Positions 26,891 to 36,370 of a DNA stretch of 64,000 nucleotides are shown here, one piece after another. Numbering within the stretch: position 1 is the stretch's first letter; every line of letters starts with the position of its first letter. The DNA is from Natrinema caseinilyticum (lineage in GTDB: Archaea > Halobacteriota > Halobacteria > Halobacteriales > Natrialbaceae): assembly GCF_024227435.1 (NCBI RefSeq), contig NZ_CP100446.1, positions 1-64,000 on the forward strand. The letters run 5' to 3'. Under the pieces are notes generated by a model that ran no database searches, had not been told where the DNA came from, and saw only the letters and a program-made list of their open reading frames with translations. A program made the translations under genes and the position numbers.

Positions 26891-26896
26891 TATAAT
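26891..26896 (+). promoter_or_regulatory. TATA box for the SDR gene at 26921
   Basis: TATAAT centred about 27 bp upstream of the ATG, leaderless spacing. Confidence 0.55.
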
Positions 26897-26920
26897 CGTG
26901 GGTTTTGATATCACGTATCG

Positions 26921-27712
26921 ATGGACCTGCAACTCGACGGTGATTCGGCCCTCGTAACGGCATCGAGTAGCGGACTCGGAAAAGCATCGGCGACGGCGCT
27001 CGCCCGTGAGGGAGCGAACGTAGTCATCAACGGCCGCGACGAGGCCCAACTCGAAGCCGCCCGCGATGATATCGCGGCCGTCGGCGACGGCCGCGTCGTG
27101 GCACAGGCGGGTGACCTGACCGATCCGGACGATATCTCCGAACTCGTCTCCGTCACGGTCGACGAATTCGGCGGGATAGACCACCTCGTGACCTCGGCGG
27201 GCGGGCCGCCGAGTGGCCCCTTCCTCGAGACGACCGAAGAGGACTGGTACGAAGCCTACGACCTGCTCGTGATGAGCGTGGTCCGATTAGTCCAGGAGGC
27301 GGCCGACGAATTGCGCGCGGGCGACGGTGGAAACGTCGTTCACATCACGTCCCGAAGCGTCAAGGAAGCGATCGAATCGCTCGTCCTCTCGAACGCCGTC
27401 CGAATGGGCGTCATCGGCCTCGAGAAGACGCTCTCGCGCGAGCTCGCACCGGACGTGCGTTTCAACAGCGTCCTCCCCGGTCCGATCGAAACCGACCGAA
27501 TCAGCTCGCTGATCGAGCAGTCCGTCGAGCGAGGGGAGTTCGACTCGTACGAGGAGGGACTGGCTGCGAAGGGGAGTTCGAACCCGATGGGACGGATCGG
27601 CCGGCCGATGGAACTCGGCAACACGGTCGCGTTCCTCTGCTCGCCGGAGGCGGCGTACATCAACGGTATCACCGTCCCCATCGACGGCGGTCTCGGCCGG
27701 TCGAATATCTAG
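26921..27712 (+). CDS. SDR-family NAD(P)-dependent oxidoreductase
   Basis: 263 aa classical short-chain dehydrogenase. The cofactor motif is ASSSGLGKAS at about 16-25. The usual NNAG is replaced by TSAGGPPSGP near residue 90. The Ser is in HITSRSVKEA, and the YxxxK site is replaced: after SVKEAIESLVLSNAVRMG there is no YxxxK, so the catalytic Tyr/Lys pair appears missing. This resembles divergent 3-oxoacyl-reductase-like SDRs. Convergent with the M20 peptidase, 17 bp apart. Confidence 0.85.
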   Translation: MDLQLDGDSALVTASSSGLGKASATALAREGANVVINGRDEAQLEAARDDIAAVGDGRVVAQAGDLTDPDDISELVSVTVDEFGGIDHLVTSAGGPPSGPFLETTEEDWYEAYDLLVMSVVRLVQEAADELRAGDGGNVVHITSRSVKEAIESLVLSNAVRMGVIGLEKTLSRELAPDVRFNSVLPGPIETDRISSLIEQSVERGEFDSYEEGLAAKGSSNPMGRIGRPMELGNTVAFLCSPEAAYINGITVPIDGGLGRSNI

Positions 27713-27729
27713 AGGCCCGACCGAAGACG

Positions 27730-29124
27730 TTACCCGAGGTCAGTTTTTGAGAGTTCCTCGAGCAACGAGACGGTGGTTCTCGCGCCCGCGCGAAAGCACG
27801 ACAGTTCGATGTTCTCGTCGGGCGCGTGGTTATTTTCGTCCGCGTTCGCGTACGGGACGACCAGACAGGGAATCTCGAGATTGTCCGCGAAGACGTACGT
27901 CGGCACGGACCCGCCGAGCGAGGGCTTGAGGATCGGGTCCTCGCGCCACCCCTCCCGGACGGCACGCATCACCGGCTCGACGACCGGACTCTCCACCGGC
28001 GTCCGCTGGGGGGCCATCGCCGCAACGCGGTCGAGAGTCACGTCGATACCGGCGGGCGCTCTCGCCTCGACGTGACGCGAGAGCGACTCGAAGACGTCGT
28101 CCGGGTCCTGATCGGCCACGAGCCGGAAGTCGATCTTCGCCCGCGCACGCGAAGGTAAGACGGTCTTCATGCCGTCACCGTCGTAGCCGGCGTCCAGTCC
28201 GGCGACGTTCAGGTTCGGACGGGTGAGGAGCCGCTCGATATATCCTTCACCCGGATCCGTGGCGAGAGCGGAGAGATCGAGATCGGCTTTCGCCGCGTCC
28301 TCGTCGAGCGGAATCGACTCGAGGACGTCGCAATCGCGGTCCGTCAGCGGACGGACGTCGTCGTGAAAGCCCTCGAGCGCGATTCGCCCGTCCTCGTCCC
28401 GAAGCGACGCGATCAGTTCGGCGATCGCAGTTGCCGGATTGGGAACCGGGCCGCCGAAGTTCCCCGAGTGGAGGTCCCGGTTCGCGCCCCTGGCTTCGAC
28501 GTCGACGTAGAGCAACCCGCGCGACCCCAGCAACACGTGCGGGCGGCCCGAGGCGTCGATCGGACCGTCGGCCACGAACGCGACGCTCGCGTTCAGTTCG
28601 TCGCGGCGTTCTCGGACGAGCCACTCGAGGTGTTCGCTCCCGCTTTCCTCTTCGCCTTCGACGATCAGCGTTACGTCGGTCGGTACCCCACTCGTCTCCC
28701 GCAACGCCCGAATCGCACAGAGGTGCGCGAACCACTGCCCCTTGTTGTCCCCAGCACCGCGCGCGTACAGGCGCGTTCGTCCATCCGGCCCGTCACGCAC
28801 GGTCGGTTCGAACGGTGGCGAGGTCCACTCCGATGCCGTCGCCGGCTGGACGTCGTAGTGGCCGTACAGGAGCACCGTCGGCCCACCGGTCCGTGTTTCG
28901 TCGTCTGGAGACGCGTGGGCCACGACGGCCGGCCGACCGGGCGTCTCGACGACGGTCGCCTCGTCGAACCCGTACTCGAGACACGATTCACGAACCAGCG
29001 CGACGCAATCGTCGATTCCCTCGCCGGTCGCGCTGATCGACGGTTGTGCGAGCAGCGACCGAAGGTCGTCCAGGAACGTCTCGTCGTTGCGCTCGAGGGA
29101 CGCAAACGGTTCTCTCGTGGCCAT
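27730..29124 (-). CDS. M20-family metallopeptidase (dipeptidase/carboxypeptidase)
   Basis: 464 aa from ATG at 29124 (an upstream start at 29214 is less likely because the extension is basic and unrelated). Zinc and catalytic residues are visible: LLYGHYDVQPA, ARGAGDNKGQWFAHL, and EGEEESGSEHLEW; the dimerization domain follows from about residue 200. The C-terminal metal His is in NNHAPDENIELSCFRAGA. Hydrolyses dipeptides or N-acyl amino acids in the cytoplasm. Confidence 0.9.
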   Translation of the reverse strand: MATREPFASLERNDETFLDDLRSLLAQPSISATGEGIDDCVALVRESCLEYGFDEATVVETPGRPAVVAHASPDDETRTGGPTVLLYGHYDVQPATASEWTSPPFEPTVRDGPDGRTRLYARGAGDNKGQWFAHLCAIRALRETSGVPTDVTLIVEGEEESGSEHLEWLVRERRDELNASVAFVADGPIDASGRPHVLLGSRGLLYVDVEARGANRDLHSGNFGGPVPNPATAIAELIASLRDEDGRIALEGFHDDVRPLTDRDCDVLESIPLDEDAAKADLDLSALATDPGEGYIERLLTRPNLNVAGLDAGYDGDGMKTVLPSRARAKIDFRLVADQDPDDVFESLSRHVEARAPAGIDVTLDRVAAMAPQRTPVESPVVEPVMRAVREGWREDPILKPSLGGSVPTYVFADNLEIPCLVVPYANADENNHAPDENIELSCFRAGARTTVSLLEELSKTDLG

Positions 29125-29439
29125 TAGGCGGTCACGCTTCGAACGATCGGTGATTCCACGGTCGTATTCGGACACCAGTGCATAGTCAGGGGGACGTAGC
29201 GCTGTAATGCACAAAGTATTAATGCTTCTCCTCGCATTCTCACCCTAACGTGTCGCCGTCGGCGAAATGACGATCGGCGGGTGCCGGTACGATATTCGCC
29301 ACCGGCAAATAAACTTTCAATTATGTTCAAAATACTGCACCAGCGATAGTCATTTATCTAAGGTTCGTATAAAGGGTGCCGAATGCTCTCGGGGTAACGG
29401 AGAAAGGTTTAAATAATACAAGCTATATCATGCATAACG
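29125..29439. other. AT-rich promoter region of the TRAP operon
   Basis: 315 bp between divergent genes, clearly more AT-rich than its surroundings from about 29290, with the TATA element at 29408. No gene seen. Confidence 0.6.
29408..29415 (+). promoter_or_regulatory. TATA box for the TAXI-TRAP operon
   Basis: TTTAAATA centred about 28 bp before the ATG at 29440; one of the clearest haloarchaeal promoter elements in the window. Confidence 0.65.
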
Positions 29440-30498
29440 ATGTTTGATAGTGATAGACAGAGGCGCAGGGATGTGCTACGGGGAACGGCTGGAATTGGGG
29501 CGCTTTCGCTAGCAGGGTGCCTTGGCGGTGGGAACGGCAGCGGGAAGGACCCGGTCCAACTGACGGTTGGGTCGTCGTCCTCCGGTTCGTCGACGTACGG
29601 CAACTCGCAGGCGATTCAGCGGGTCGTGAGCCAGCAATCGGATTATCTGAGCTTCATCACCCAGGACGCGGGTGGTGACCCACAGTCGATTCGACTGTAC
29701 GCCGACGGCGAGATCAACTCCTACTCGGCGGGTAACTACATCATGAACCAGGCCCTCCAGCAGACGGGCCCGTTCGGGGAAGACCCCGTCGAGACCTTCC
29801 CGCAACTCGGGTTCGGCCACCTCTCGCTGAACCTCTACTGGGTCGCACTGGAGGACAGCGACATCCAGACCACGGCAGATCTCGCCGGCCGTAACGTGTA
29901 CTGTCTTCCCGCATCGTGGGGGCTTCGCGCGATGACCGAGGAGATGTACGGCAATGCGGGTCTCTGGGAAGGGCTCTCCGAGAACGTCGTCAACGTCGAG
30001 ACGAGCCAGGCCGCGAGCGCCCTCGCCGAGGGTCGTGCCGAGGCTGCCATCATCTACACCTCGAACTTCAACCAGCTCCCGTCGTGGGCACAGGAGATCG
30101 ACTCGCGCGTCTCGGTTCGAGCGATCGAGATGACCGACGAGTACGTCCAGGCGGCGAAGGACTTCGGCGGTGCGGGCTACCAGGAACTCGACGAGATCGG
30201 CGGCTGGGAGCAGGACATGCAGGGTGGGGACTTCCCGAAGCACACGTGGACGGAAACGTACCCGTACTACTTCAGCCCGGACGTCGACGCACAGGCAATC
30301 TACGACCTGATGGAGATCTGCCACAACAACTACGAGTCGATGCAGGAGGCGAACCCGACGATCCTCGACTGGTCCAAACCCGAGAACTTCACGTTCGCGC
30401 TGGCTCACACGGACGAGATCCCGATTCACCCCGGCGCTGCGGACTGGTACGAAGAGAACGACGTCTGGGACGACAGCTGGACTCGCGGCGACGAATAG
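29440..30498 (+). CDS. TAXI-family TRAP transporter solute-binding lipoprotein
   Basis: 352 aa. A Tat signal with RRRDVLR (8-14) is followed by a hydrophobic stretch and a lipobox LAGC at 24-27, so Cys27 is probably lipidated and the protein membrane-anchored outside the cell. The mature part begins with a Gly/Ser linker and matches TAXI proteins (TVGSSSSGSSTYGNSQAIQRVVS, YSAGNYIMNQALQQ, LAGRNVYCLPASWGLRAM). TAXI-TRAP systems import carboxylates such as glutamate or dicarboxylates by ion gradients. The permease gene follows after 27 bp. Confidence 0.9.
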   Translation: MFDSDRQRRRDVLRGTAGIGALSLAGCLGGGNGSGKDPVQLTVGSSSSGSSTYGNSQAIQRVVSQQSDYLSFITQDAGGDPQSIRLYADGEINSYSAGNYIMNQALQQTGPFGEDPVETFPQLGFGHLSLNLYWVALEDSDIQTTADLAGRNVYCLPASWGLRAMTEEMYGNAGLWEGLSENVVNVETSQAASALAEGRAEAAIIYTSNFNQLPSWAQEIDSRVSVRAIEMTDEYVQAAKDFGGAGYQELDEIGGWEQDMQGGDFPKHTWTETYPYYFSPDVDAQAIYDLMEICHNNYESMQEANPTILDWSKPENFTFALAHTDEIPIHPGAADWYEENDVWDDSWTRGDE

Positions 30499-30525
30499 TA
30501 ACCCGCGGTCCGCGCTTACAGAACT

Positions 30526-32532
30526 ATGGTTTATTCCACATCCGACAAAAGCCGATTAGAGCTTGCCAACGACGTAGTAACGGGACTCGCGATCCTGACG
30601 TGGGCATTCATCCTGTACTTCGCGTTCACGCAGGGAATGCAGCGCATCAAGTTTACGATCATATTCCTCGGGTCAGTCACCCTGGTCTATCTCGGAAACG
30701 AACTCATCGAGGCGTACGAAGACGGAGACAAGTTGGGGTTAGTCGGTCTGACTCTTTCCACGATCATCACCGCCGGAACGACGACGTACCTGATCATGAA
30801 CTACAGGGAGTTGTTGCGTATTCGCGTCGGGACGGCCTACGGCTACGAGTACGCGATCGCTATCGCGTTCTTCCTCGTGATCCTGTACCTCTCGTACCGA
30901 GCCTACGGACTCACGTTCTTGGCAGTGATCGTCGGCGTGATACTCTACGGACTCTACGGGAACCTCGCGCCGGGCATCCTGCGCCACGCCGGGTTCAGCG
31001 TCGAGCGAATGATGAGCATCATGGTGCTCGACTTCCAGGGGGTGTACGGGTCAATATCGAGGATTATCGCCACCTGGGTCGCCCTCTTCCTCCTGTATGC
31101 AGGGCTGATGCGGGGGTTCGGAGCGTTCGACCTCATCATGCGGATCGGCCTCCGGTCGGCCAACTACGTCCGCTCTGGCGTCGCCCTTTCCGCGGTGACC
31201 TCGAGCATCATTATCGGTTCGATCACCGGTAGTCAGGCCGCGAACACGGCGATAACCGGTTCGTTCACGATCCCGTTGATGAAGGAAACGGGGATGAAAG
31301 GCGAGACGGCAGGGGGGATCGAATCCGTCGCCTCGACGGGCGGCCAGATCATGCCGCCGATCATGGGCGCAGCGGCGTTCGTGATGGCTTCGCTGCTCGG
31401 TATCACCTATCTGGACGTTATTCTCGCGGGTATCATCCCCGCGATGATCTTCTATGGCTCCGTCACCATCGCCGTCCACTACAAGGGTATCGGACAGCTC
31501 CAGGGGAAGAAGACGAAGATCGACGTCGAGAGCCAATTCGACGAGCGGATGTCCCAACGGGATTTCATCATCCAGTGTTTCCGCTTCGGAATCCCCTTCG
31601 CTATCCTGATCTACATTCTCGGCTATCTCCAGTACACGGTGCTGACGGCCGCGTTGTACACCATCGTCTCGATGATGATCACCGGCTTCGGGTTCCCACT
31701 GGCCCAGACGGCATTCGAAGGTGGCAGCCTGGGGTCCGAATTCGTGAGCCTCCTCGGCGATGCGGCAAACGGTTTCCGAGAGGGGGCGATGATTCTCGCA
31801 CCGATCGCGATCATCATCGCCGCGATCAACGGCGTCGTCGACGTCTTCACCGCGTCGGGCATCCCGGGAATCCTCTCGCTGGCCCTGCTCGACCTCTCCG
31901 GTGGCGTGATGCTCAACGCAGTCCTTCTCGCGATGGCCATCTCGATCATCCTGGGAATGGGCATGCCGACGGTCGCAGCGTACGTCATCGTGGCGGCGTT
32001 GATCGCGCCCGCGTTGATCCAACAGTTCTTCGTTCCCGATCTCGCGGCACACTTCTTCGTCCTGTACGCGGCAATTCTATCCGGTCTGACACCGCCGATC
32101 GCGATCGCGGTGGTCGTCGCGACGGGGATCGCCGATAGCAACTTCTGGCGAACGGCCCACGAGGCCCTGAAAATCTCCGCGCCGATCTACGTCCTGCCGT
32201 TCGCGTTCATCTACAATCCCGAACTCGTCGTCGGCGGATTCGGAGTCGAGACGTTCTTCTCCGGTCTCATCGCGCTGCTCGGTGCACTGGGCATCTCTCA
32301 CGGACTCAACTACTACGGGAAGTTCTTCCACGAGAGTCCCTTCGTCAAGTGGCCTGCCAAGACCGCCTTCTTCGTTCTCGGTGTTCTGGCGATGGTCTAT
32401 CCGGACACGACGATCCGTCTCGGTTGCGTTGCAGTCATCGTGGGACTGATGGCGGTTCAGCTCCAGAAGCCGATCCGGCAGCGAGTGACCCAACGGGTCG
32501 CGGCGGACTCCGTCCGAGCCACCGAGGACTAG
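30526..32532 (+). CDS. TRAP transporter permease, fused small and large subunits
   Basis: 668 aa, highly hydrophobic. The N-terminal 160 or so residues form about four membrane segments (DctQ-like), then the DctM-like domain with about 12 segments begins. The latter has characteristic ITGSQAANTAITGSFTIPLM, GGIESVASTGGQIMPPIMG and ILGMGMPTVAAYVIVAALIAPAL. The fused form is the usual partner of TAXI binding proteins, encoded directly upstream. Confidence 0.92.
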   Translation: MVYSTSDKSRLELANDVVTGLAILTWAFILYFAFTQGMQRIKFTIIFLGSVTLVYLGNELIEAYEDGDKLGLVGLTLSTIITAGTTTYLIMNYRELLRIRVGTAYGYEYAIAIAFFLVILYLSYRAYGLTFLAVIVGVILYGLYGNLAPGILRHAGFSVERMMSIMVLDFQGVYGSISRIIATWVALFLLYAGLMRGFGAFDLIMRIGLRSANYVRSGVALSAVTSSIIIGSITGSQAANTAITGSFTIPLMKETGMKGETAGGIESVASTGGQIMPPIMGAAAFVMASLLGITYLDVILAGIIPAMIFYGSVTIAVHYKGIGQLQGKKTKIDVESQFDERMSQRDFIIQCFRFGIPFAILIYILGYLQYTVLTAALYTIVSMMITGFGFPLAQTAFEGGSLGSEFVSLLGDAANGFREGAMILAPIAIIIAAINGVVDVFTASGIPGILSLALLDLSGGVMLNAVLLAMAISIILGMGMPTVAAYVIVAALIAPALIQQFFVPDLAAHFFVLYAAILSGLTPPIAIAVVVATGIADSNFWRTAHEALKISAPIYVLPFAFIYNPELVVGGFGVETFFSGLIALLGALGISHGLNYYGKFFHESPFVKWPAKTAFFVLGVLAMVYPDTTIRLGCVAVIVGLMAVQLQKPIRQRVTQRVAADSVRATED

Positions 32533-32848
32533 GCCGGATCTCGTTTCGGTTCCGTTCTTCTTTCGATCCGCGATCGAACGAACAGCCTCGGCGACGGGTT
32601 CGACGTCGGTCTCGAGACACCGCCTGACCCGTCGAACGGTCGATCGAATCCGATATCGGTCGAACCCGGCCGACTGCCACGGAGAGTACAGTACGATCCG
32701 CCGGACGCCTCGGGAGCCGGAAAATATTCTACCGTCTCCATCGGTAGCCGGATATTATACTATTTCGAATCCGATTGGCTGTCGGCAGTTTCACAACCAA
32801 TAAGTGACCCGGGGTACTCCGGGTTCACAAGAACGGTACGAAACTGTC
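32533..32848. other. Intergenic region with a palindrome upstream of an MFS gene
   Basis: 316 bp with no gene. AT-rich around 32715-32765. A perfect 6-bp arm inverted repeat ACCCGG-GGTACT-CCGGGT at 32807-32824 lies 25-42 bp before the MFS start and may be an operator. Confidence 0.5.
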
Positions 32849-34123
32849 ATGGGACTTAACAAAAACGATCGGGCGATCGCCGGCTTTACGATGGCTGGCC
32901 ACTCGCTCGTCCACTGGTTCGAGACGTCGATCCCGATATTTCTCGTGGTCTGGCTCGCAGAGTTCGACGTCTCGGTCGCGCTGGCCGGCGTCATCGTCGC
33001 CCTGGGATACGCCCCGTTCGGGTTAGGATCGCTCCCGGGTGGCGTCCTCGTCGACCGGTTCGGCCCGAAGCGACTCATCGTGCTCTGTCTCGTCGGTATG
33101 AGCGCGTCGTTTCTCGTCCTCGCGCTCTCGACGTCGATTTACTTCGTGGCGGTCGGTCTCGTCTGCTGGGGAATCGCCGCGAGCGTCTACCACCCTGCGG
33201 GACTCGCCTTGATCAGTACCGGCGTCGACGAGCGTGGAACCGTCCTGGGCTGGCACGGCATCGCCGGGAACGCCGGCATCGCCCTCGGGCCGTTCGCCGC
33301 GGCCACGCTGTTGTTCCTCACCGATCAGTGGCACCTCGTCGCCGGACTCCTCGCGATTCCAGGGTTCGTCGCGGCCGCGTACGGGCTTCGAGCCGACTTC
33401 GACGCGTCCGCCGCCGACAGCGACGGCGACGGAGATCCGAACGAAACCATGTCGCTCGCCGAGTTCCTGTCGACGTCGCGGGTGTTGTTCACGAGCGCGT
33501 TCGCGGTCGTCTTCGCCATCATCGCCTTCGAAGGGCTGTTCTATCGGGGGATACTCACCTACCTCCCCGAGATCCTCCACGGTCTTCCCGCGATGGAAGA
33601 CGTTACACTCTCGGCGGGCCTCGAGGGGATCTCGCCCGGCGATTACATCTACGTCGGCCTGCTCGTCGTCGGCATGGCCGGCCAGTACGCAGGCGGGAAA
33701 CTCACGGACCGCATTCAGTCGGAGCGGGGACTGATCGTCATCTTCGCCGTTCTCTGCGTCCTCGCGCTCGCGTTCGTGCCGGTCCTGTCGATGGGGCTCG
33801 TTCCCGTCGTCGTCCTCTGTGTCGTGCTCGGGTTCTTCCTCTTTGCCACCCAACCGCTCTATCAGGACGCGGTGGCGGTCCACACGCCCTCGAGCGCGCG
33901 GGGGCTATCGTACGGATACACCTACGTCGGGAAGTTCGGTATCGGTCCGGTGAGCATCGCGATCGGTGGCTTCGTCCTCGGCGGGTTCTCGACGGCAGCG
34001 TTCTTCGGCGTTCTCGCCGCGTTCGCGTTGGTCGGGATGGCGCTGACGGCGGGCCTGCTGTTCGCGCTCAACCGTGCCGGCTGGTGGCAAACGACCCCGG
34101 CAGCCCCGAACTCCGGCGATTGA
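32849..34123 (+). CDS. MFS transporter
   Basis: 424 aa from ATG at 32849 (MGLNKNDRAIAGFTMAGHSL). About 12 hydrophobic segments with GGVLVDRFGPKR after the second and GGKLTDRIQSERG in the second half. Follows the TRAP genes but has its own 316-bp upstream region. Differs from the two MFS proteins at 4-7 kb; probably a separate organic-acid or drug carrier. Confidence 0.88.
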   Translation: MGLNKNDRAIAGFTMAGHSLVHWFETSIPIFLVVWLAEFDVSVALAGVIVALGYAPFGLGSLPGGVLVDRFGPKRLIVLCLVGMSASFLVLALSTSIYFVAVGLVCWGIAASVYHPAGLALISTGVDERGTVLGWHGIAGNAGIALGPFAAATLLFLTDQWHLVAGLLAIPGFVAAAYGLRADFDASAADSDGDGDPNETMSLAEFLSTSRVLFTSAFAVVFAIIAFEGLFYRGILTYLPEILHGLPAMEDVTLSAGLEGISPGDYIYVGLLVVGMAGQYAGGKLTDRIQSERGLIVIFAVLCVLALAFVPVLSMGLVPVVVLCVVLGFFLFATQPLYQDAVAVHTPSSARGLSYGYTYVGKFGIGPVSIAIGGFVLGGFSTAAFFGVLAAFALVGMALTAGLLFALNRAGWWQTTPAAPNSGD

Positions 34124-34219
34124 CCGCGGACAACTCGTTCGGTCGGACCCGACTGGCGGACGCTCGCTCGAGCACGGTCACGTCGGGATCACAGACCTGT
34201 CTACCGATCACGGACAACG

Positions 34220-34228
34220 TTTATATAA
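34220..34228 (+). promoter_or_regulatory. TATA box for the SDR gene at 34243/34249
   Basis: TTTATATAA. Its spacing fits initiation at the second ATG (34249) better than the first (34243). Confidence 0.55.
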
Positions 34229-34242
34229 CGGACTGAACATCG

Positions 34243-35004
34243 ATGACTATGACCAGAGAATTGTCACTGTCGGGAAAGGCGGCGCTCGTAACCGGCGCCA
34301 GCGCCGGAATCGGGGAAGCAGCGGCGGAAAGCCTCGCAGCACAGGGAGCCGACGTCGCGATCGTCGCCCGCCGCGAATCGAAGCTCCGGACCGTCGCGGA
34401 CCGGATCGAATCCGTAACCGACGGAACCGTCCTCGTCCTGCCCACGGACGTCAGCGACGAAGACGCCGTCGACGCTGCCGTCGAGCGGACCGTCGACGAG
34501 TTCGGCGGGTTAGACGTGCTGGTGAACAACGCCGGGATGGCAACCGGAAGCGACGTCACCGTCGAAACGATGCCGACCGAGCAGTATCGAACCGTCATGG
34601 GCGTGAACGTCGACGGAATGTTCTTCGTCACGCGGGCGGCCCTCCCCTACCTTCGGGAGACGTCCGGCATCGCTATTTTCGTCGGTAGCTTCGCCGGACA
34701 GTACCCGCGTCCGGGCGCGCCGATTTACGCGGCGACGAAGTGGTGGACGCGGGGCTTCGCTCACAGCCTGGCGGGAGCGGTCGGTCCGGACGACGTCGGT
34801 GTCACGGTAATAAACCCGGCCGAAGTTAGAACGGAGTTTGGGAAGGAGTATCGCGATTCGATGTCACAGGACCGTCACGACCCGGACGACGTGTCCGAAC
34901 CCGAAGCAATCGCGGACGCGATCGCGTTCGCGGCCCAGCAGGAACCCCCGAACGTCGTCGCCGAGCTGGATCTCTATCGACGAGACAAGCTTTCCAACTT
35001 GTAA
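34243..35004 (+). CDS. SDR-family oxidoreductase
   Basis: 253 aa (251 if started at 34249). Complete classical SDR signature: TGASAGIGEA (about 18-27), NNAGMATGSD near 92, Ser in FVGSFAGQYP and YAATK with catalytic Tyr and Lys near 160. C-terminal VTVINPAEVRTEFGKEY. Reduces or oxidises a keto/hydroxy group; substrate unknown. Free-standing gene with a clear promoter. Confidence 0.9.
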   Translation: MTMTRELSLSGKAALVTGASAGIGEAAAESLAAQGADVAIVARRESKLRTVADRIESVTDGTVLVLPTDVSDEDAVDAAVERTVDEFGGLDVLVNNAGMATGSDVTVETMPTEQYRTVMGVNVDGMFFVTRAALPYLRETSGIAIFVGSFAGQYPRPGAPIYAATKWWTRGFAHSLAGAVGPDDVGVTVINPAEVRTEFGKEYRDSMSQDRHDPDDVSEPEAIADAIAFAAQQEPPNVVAELDLYRRDKLSNL

Positions 35005-35255
35005 ATAGTTTATTCGGGGCGGATTTATTGGGCGTCCGATCCGGTTTCGCGACCGACGACCGAGACGCGACTTCGGTGACCGACGCAGCGTCGATGTCCG
35101 GTTCGAGGGATCGACCGACGGCCGACGTGCGACCCGGACCGTCAGATCGGTACCCCGCTCGAGCCGTCGATACTGCGCTCCGTCTCGAGACGATTCGCGA
35201 CACCCGGCGCGTGATCGCCGCCAGGATTCGTGACGGTGGCGCGATTCGACCTCAC
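35005..35255. other. Intergenic region downstream of the SDR gene
   Basis: No gene seen; leads into the monooxygenase remnant at 35256. Confidence 0.4.
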
Positions 35256-35510
35256 TCAGCGAGACACCCTCGAGATACCGAGTTCCGAAGCCACCAGTTC
35301 TTCGCTCCGGTCCACGTCCCACTCGTGAAAGAGGGTCGTCAGCAACGCCTCCGGCGATCCGCCACCGTGTAGCGATGAGAGCTCCTGCCAACCGGCGAAG
35401 TCACTCGCCGTCACGTCCCGGATGTAGTTGACGAGTTTGAGTCGATCCTCCCCGCCACTCGCGGCCTGACAGAATTTTCGAACGTCCTCGGCCGTGGTCG
35501 GATTCTCGAC
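35256..35510 (-). pseudogene. C-terminal remnant of an HpaB/HpaH-type flavin monooxygenase
   Basis: About 80 residues in one minus-strand frame, containing RDVTASDFAGWQELSSLHGGG and then SPEALLTTLFHEWDVDRS..LASELGIS-like sequence. This resembles the last helices of 4-hydroxyphenylacetate 3-hydroxylase-family enzymes (..RLIxDLTAS..G..SxHGxGS..A.......YD...A..LAGI). Nothing upstream in any frame continues the protein, so most of the gene is gone. Identification rests on this short C-terminal match and is tentative. Confidence 0.5.
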
Positions 35511-35653
35511 ACGAGGGCAGAGAGACGGCCCGGAACGAACGGCGGACCTATTGGCGGCGAGAGGGAAAGCGCATCGAATCCACATGCAGCGGGTGTCGGG
35601 CGGCGACTCGGGGAAACGTATATCATTTCTACGCGGCAACACCAATCCGGTTC

Positions 35654-36370
35654 ATGAAACCAGGTACTGTAGCAGCGGAGACTGTCTGCGAGGAAACGAA
35701 GGTACTCGCGTTCGACCTCTGGGACACGCTCCTCGATCGGGAAGCGAAACTCGTGCCGGCCCTCGAGGACCTCCTCCGGGCCCACGACAGCGAGTACGAT
35801 CCGGACGTGCTCCTCCGGCGATACCTCGCGATGCACTTCCGCGATTCGATGATCGACTCGTTGATCCCCGGCCCGCACACGCCGTTCAAAGAAATCAGCC
35901 GCAGAGCGCTCGCGTACCGGCTCGAGCAACTCGGCCTCGACGTCCCCGACGCGGAGGTCCGGGCCGTTATCCGGCAGTGGAAAGAACTGGAACCGTATCC
36001 GGACGTGGACGCCGCACTATCGACCCTCGGCGACGACTACGAACTGGTCGGCCTGTCGAACGGCGATCCGGATATGCTGGCGGCCGTCCGGCCGAACTTC
36101 GATACGGATCTAGACGGAATCGTCTCCGTGGCGGACGCCGGTGCGTACAAACCCCATCGCGCGTCGTACGACCGCTGTTGCGACCGGTTCGACGTCGCGC
36201 CCCACGAGGTGCTGTTCGTCACGGCCCACACGTTCGACCTGGTCGGTGCGAAAGCGGTGGGCATGCGCGGTGCGTTCCTGAACCGTCACGACAATCCCTA
36301 CGGCGGGTGGCAATACCAACCCGATATCGTCGTCGACGACACCGAGGAACTCGCATCCGTTCTCTGCTGA
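35654..36370 (+). CDS. Haloacid dehalogenase, type II (HAD superfamily)
   Basis: 238 aa. Motif I is FDLWDTL with nucleophile Asp21 and an aromatic Trp23 at the +2 position, where phosphatases have Asp. Motif II is LSNG (Ser135-Asn136), motif III Lys166 in YKPHRASY, and motif IV HTFDLVGAKAVGM with Asp195 followed by LNR. This pattern is that of (S)-2-haloacid dehalogenase, which hydrolyses L-2-haloacids to D-2-hydroxyacids through an Asp ester. It is unrelated in fold to the DehI-like protein at 3207-4085. No experimental substrate. Confidence 0.85.
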   Translation: MKPGTVAAETVCEETKVLAFDLWDTLLDREAKLVPALEDLLRAHDSEYDPDVLLRRYLAMHFRDSMIDSLIPGPHTPFKEISRRALAYRLEQLGLDVPDAEVRAVIRQWKELEPYPDVDAALSTLGDDYELVGLSNGDPDMLAAVRPNFDTDLDGIVSVADAGAYKPHRASYDRCCDRFDVAPHEVLFVTAHTFDLVGAKAVGMRGAFLNRHDNPYGGWQYQPDIVVDDTEELASVLC

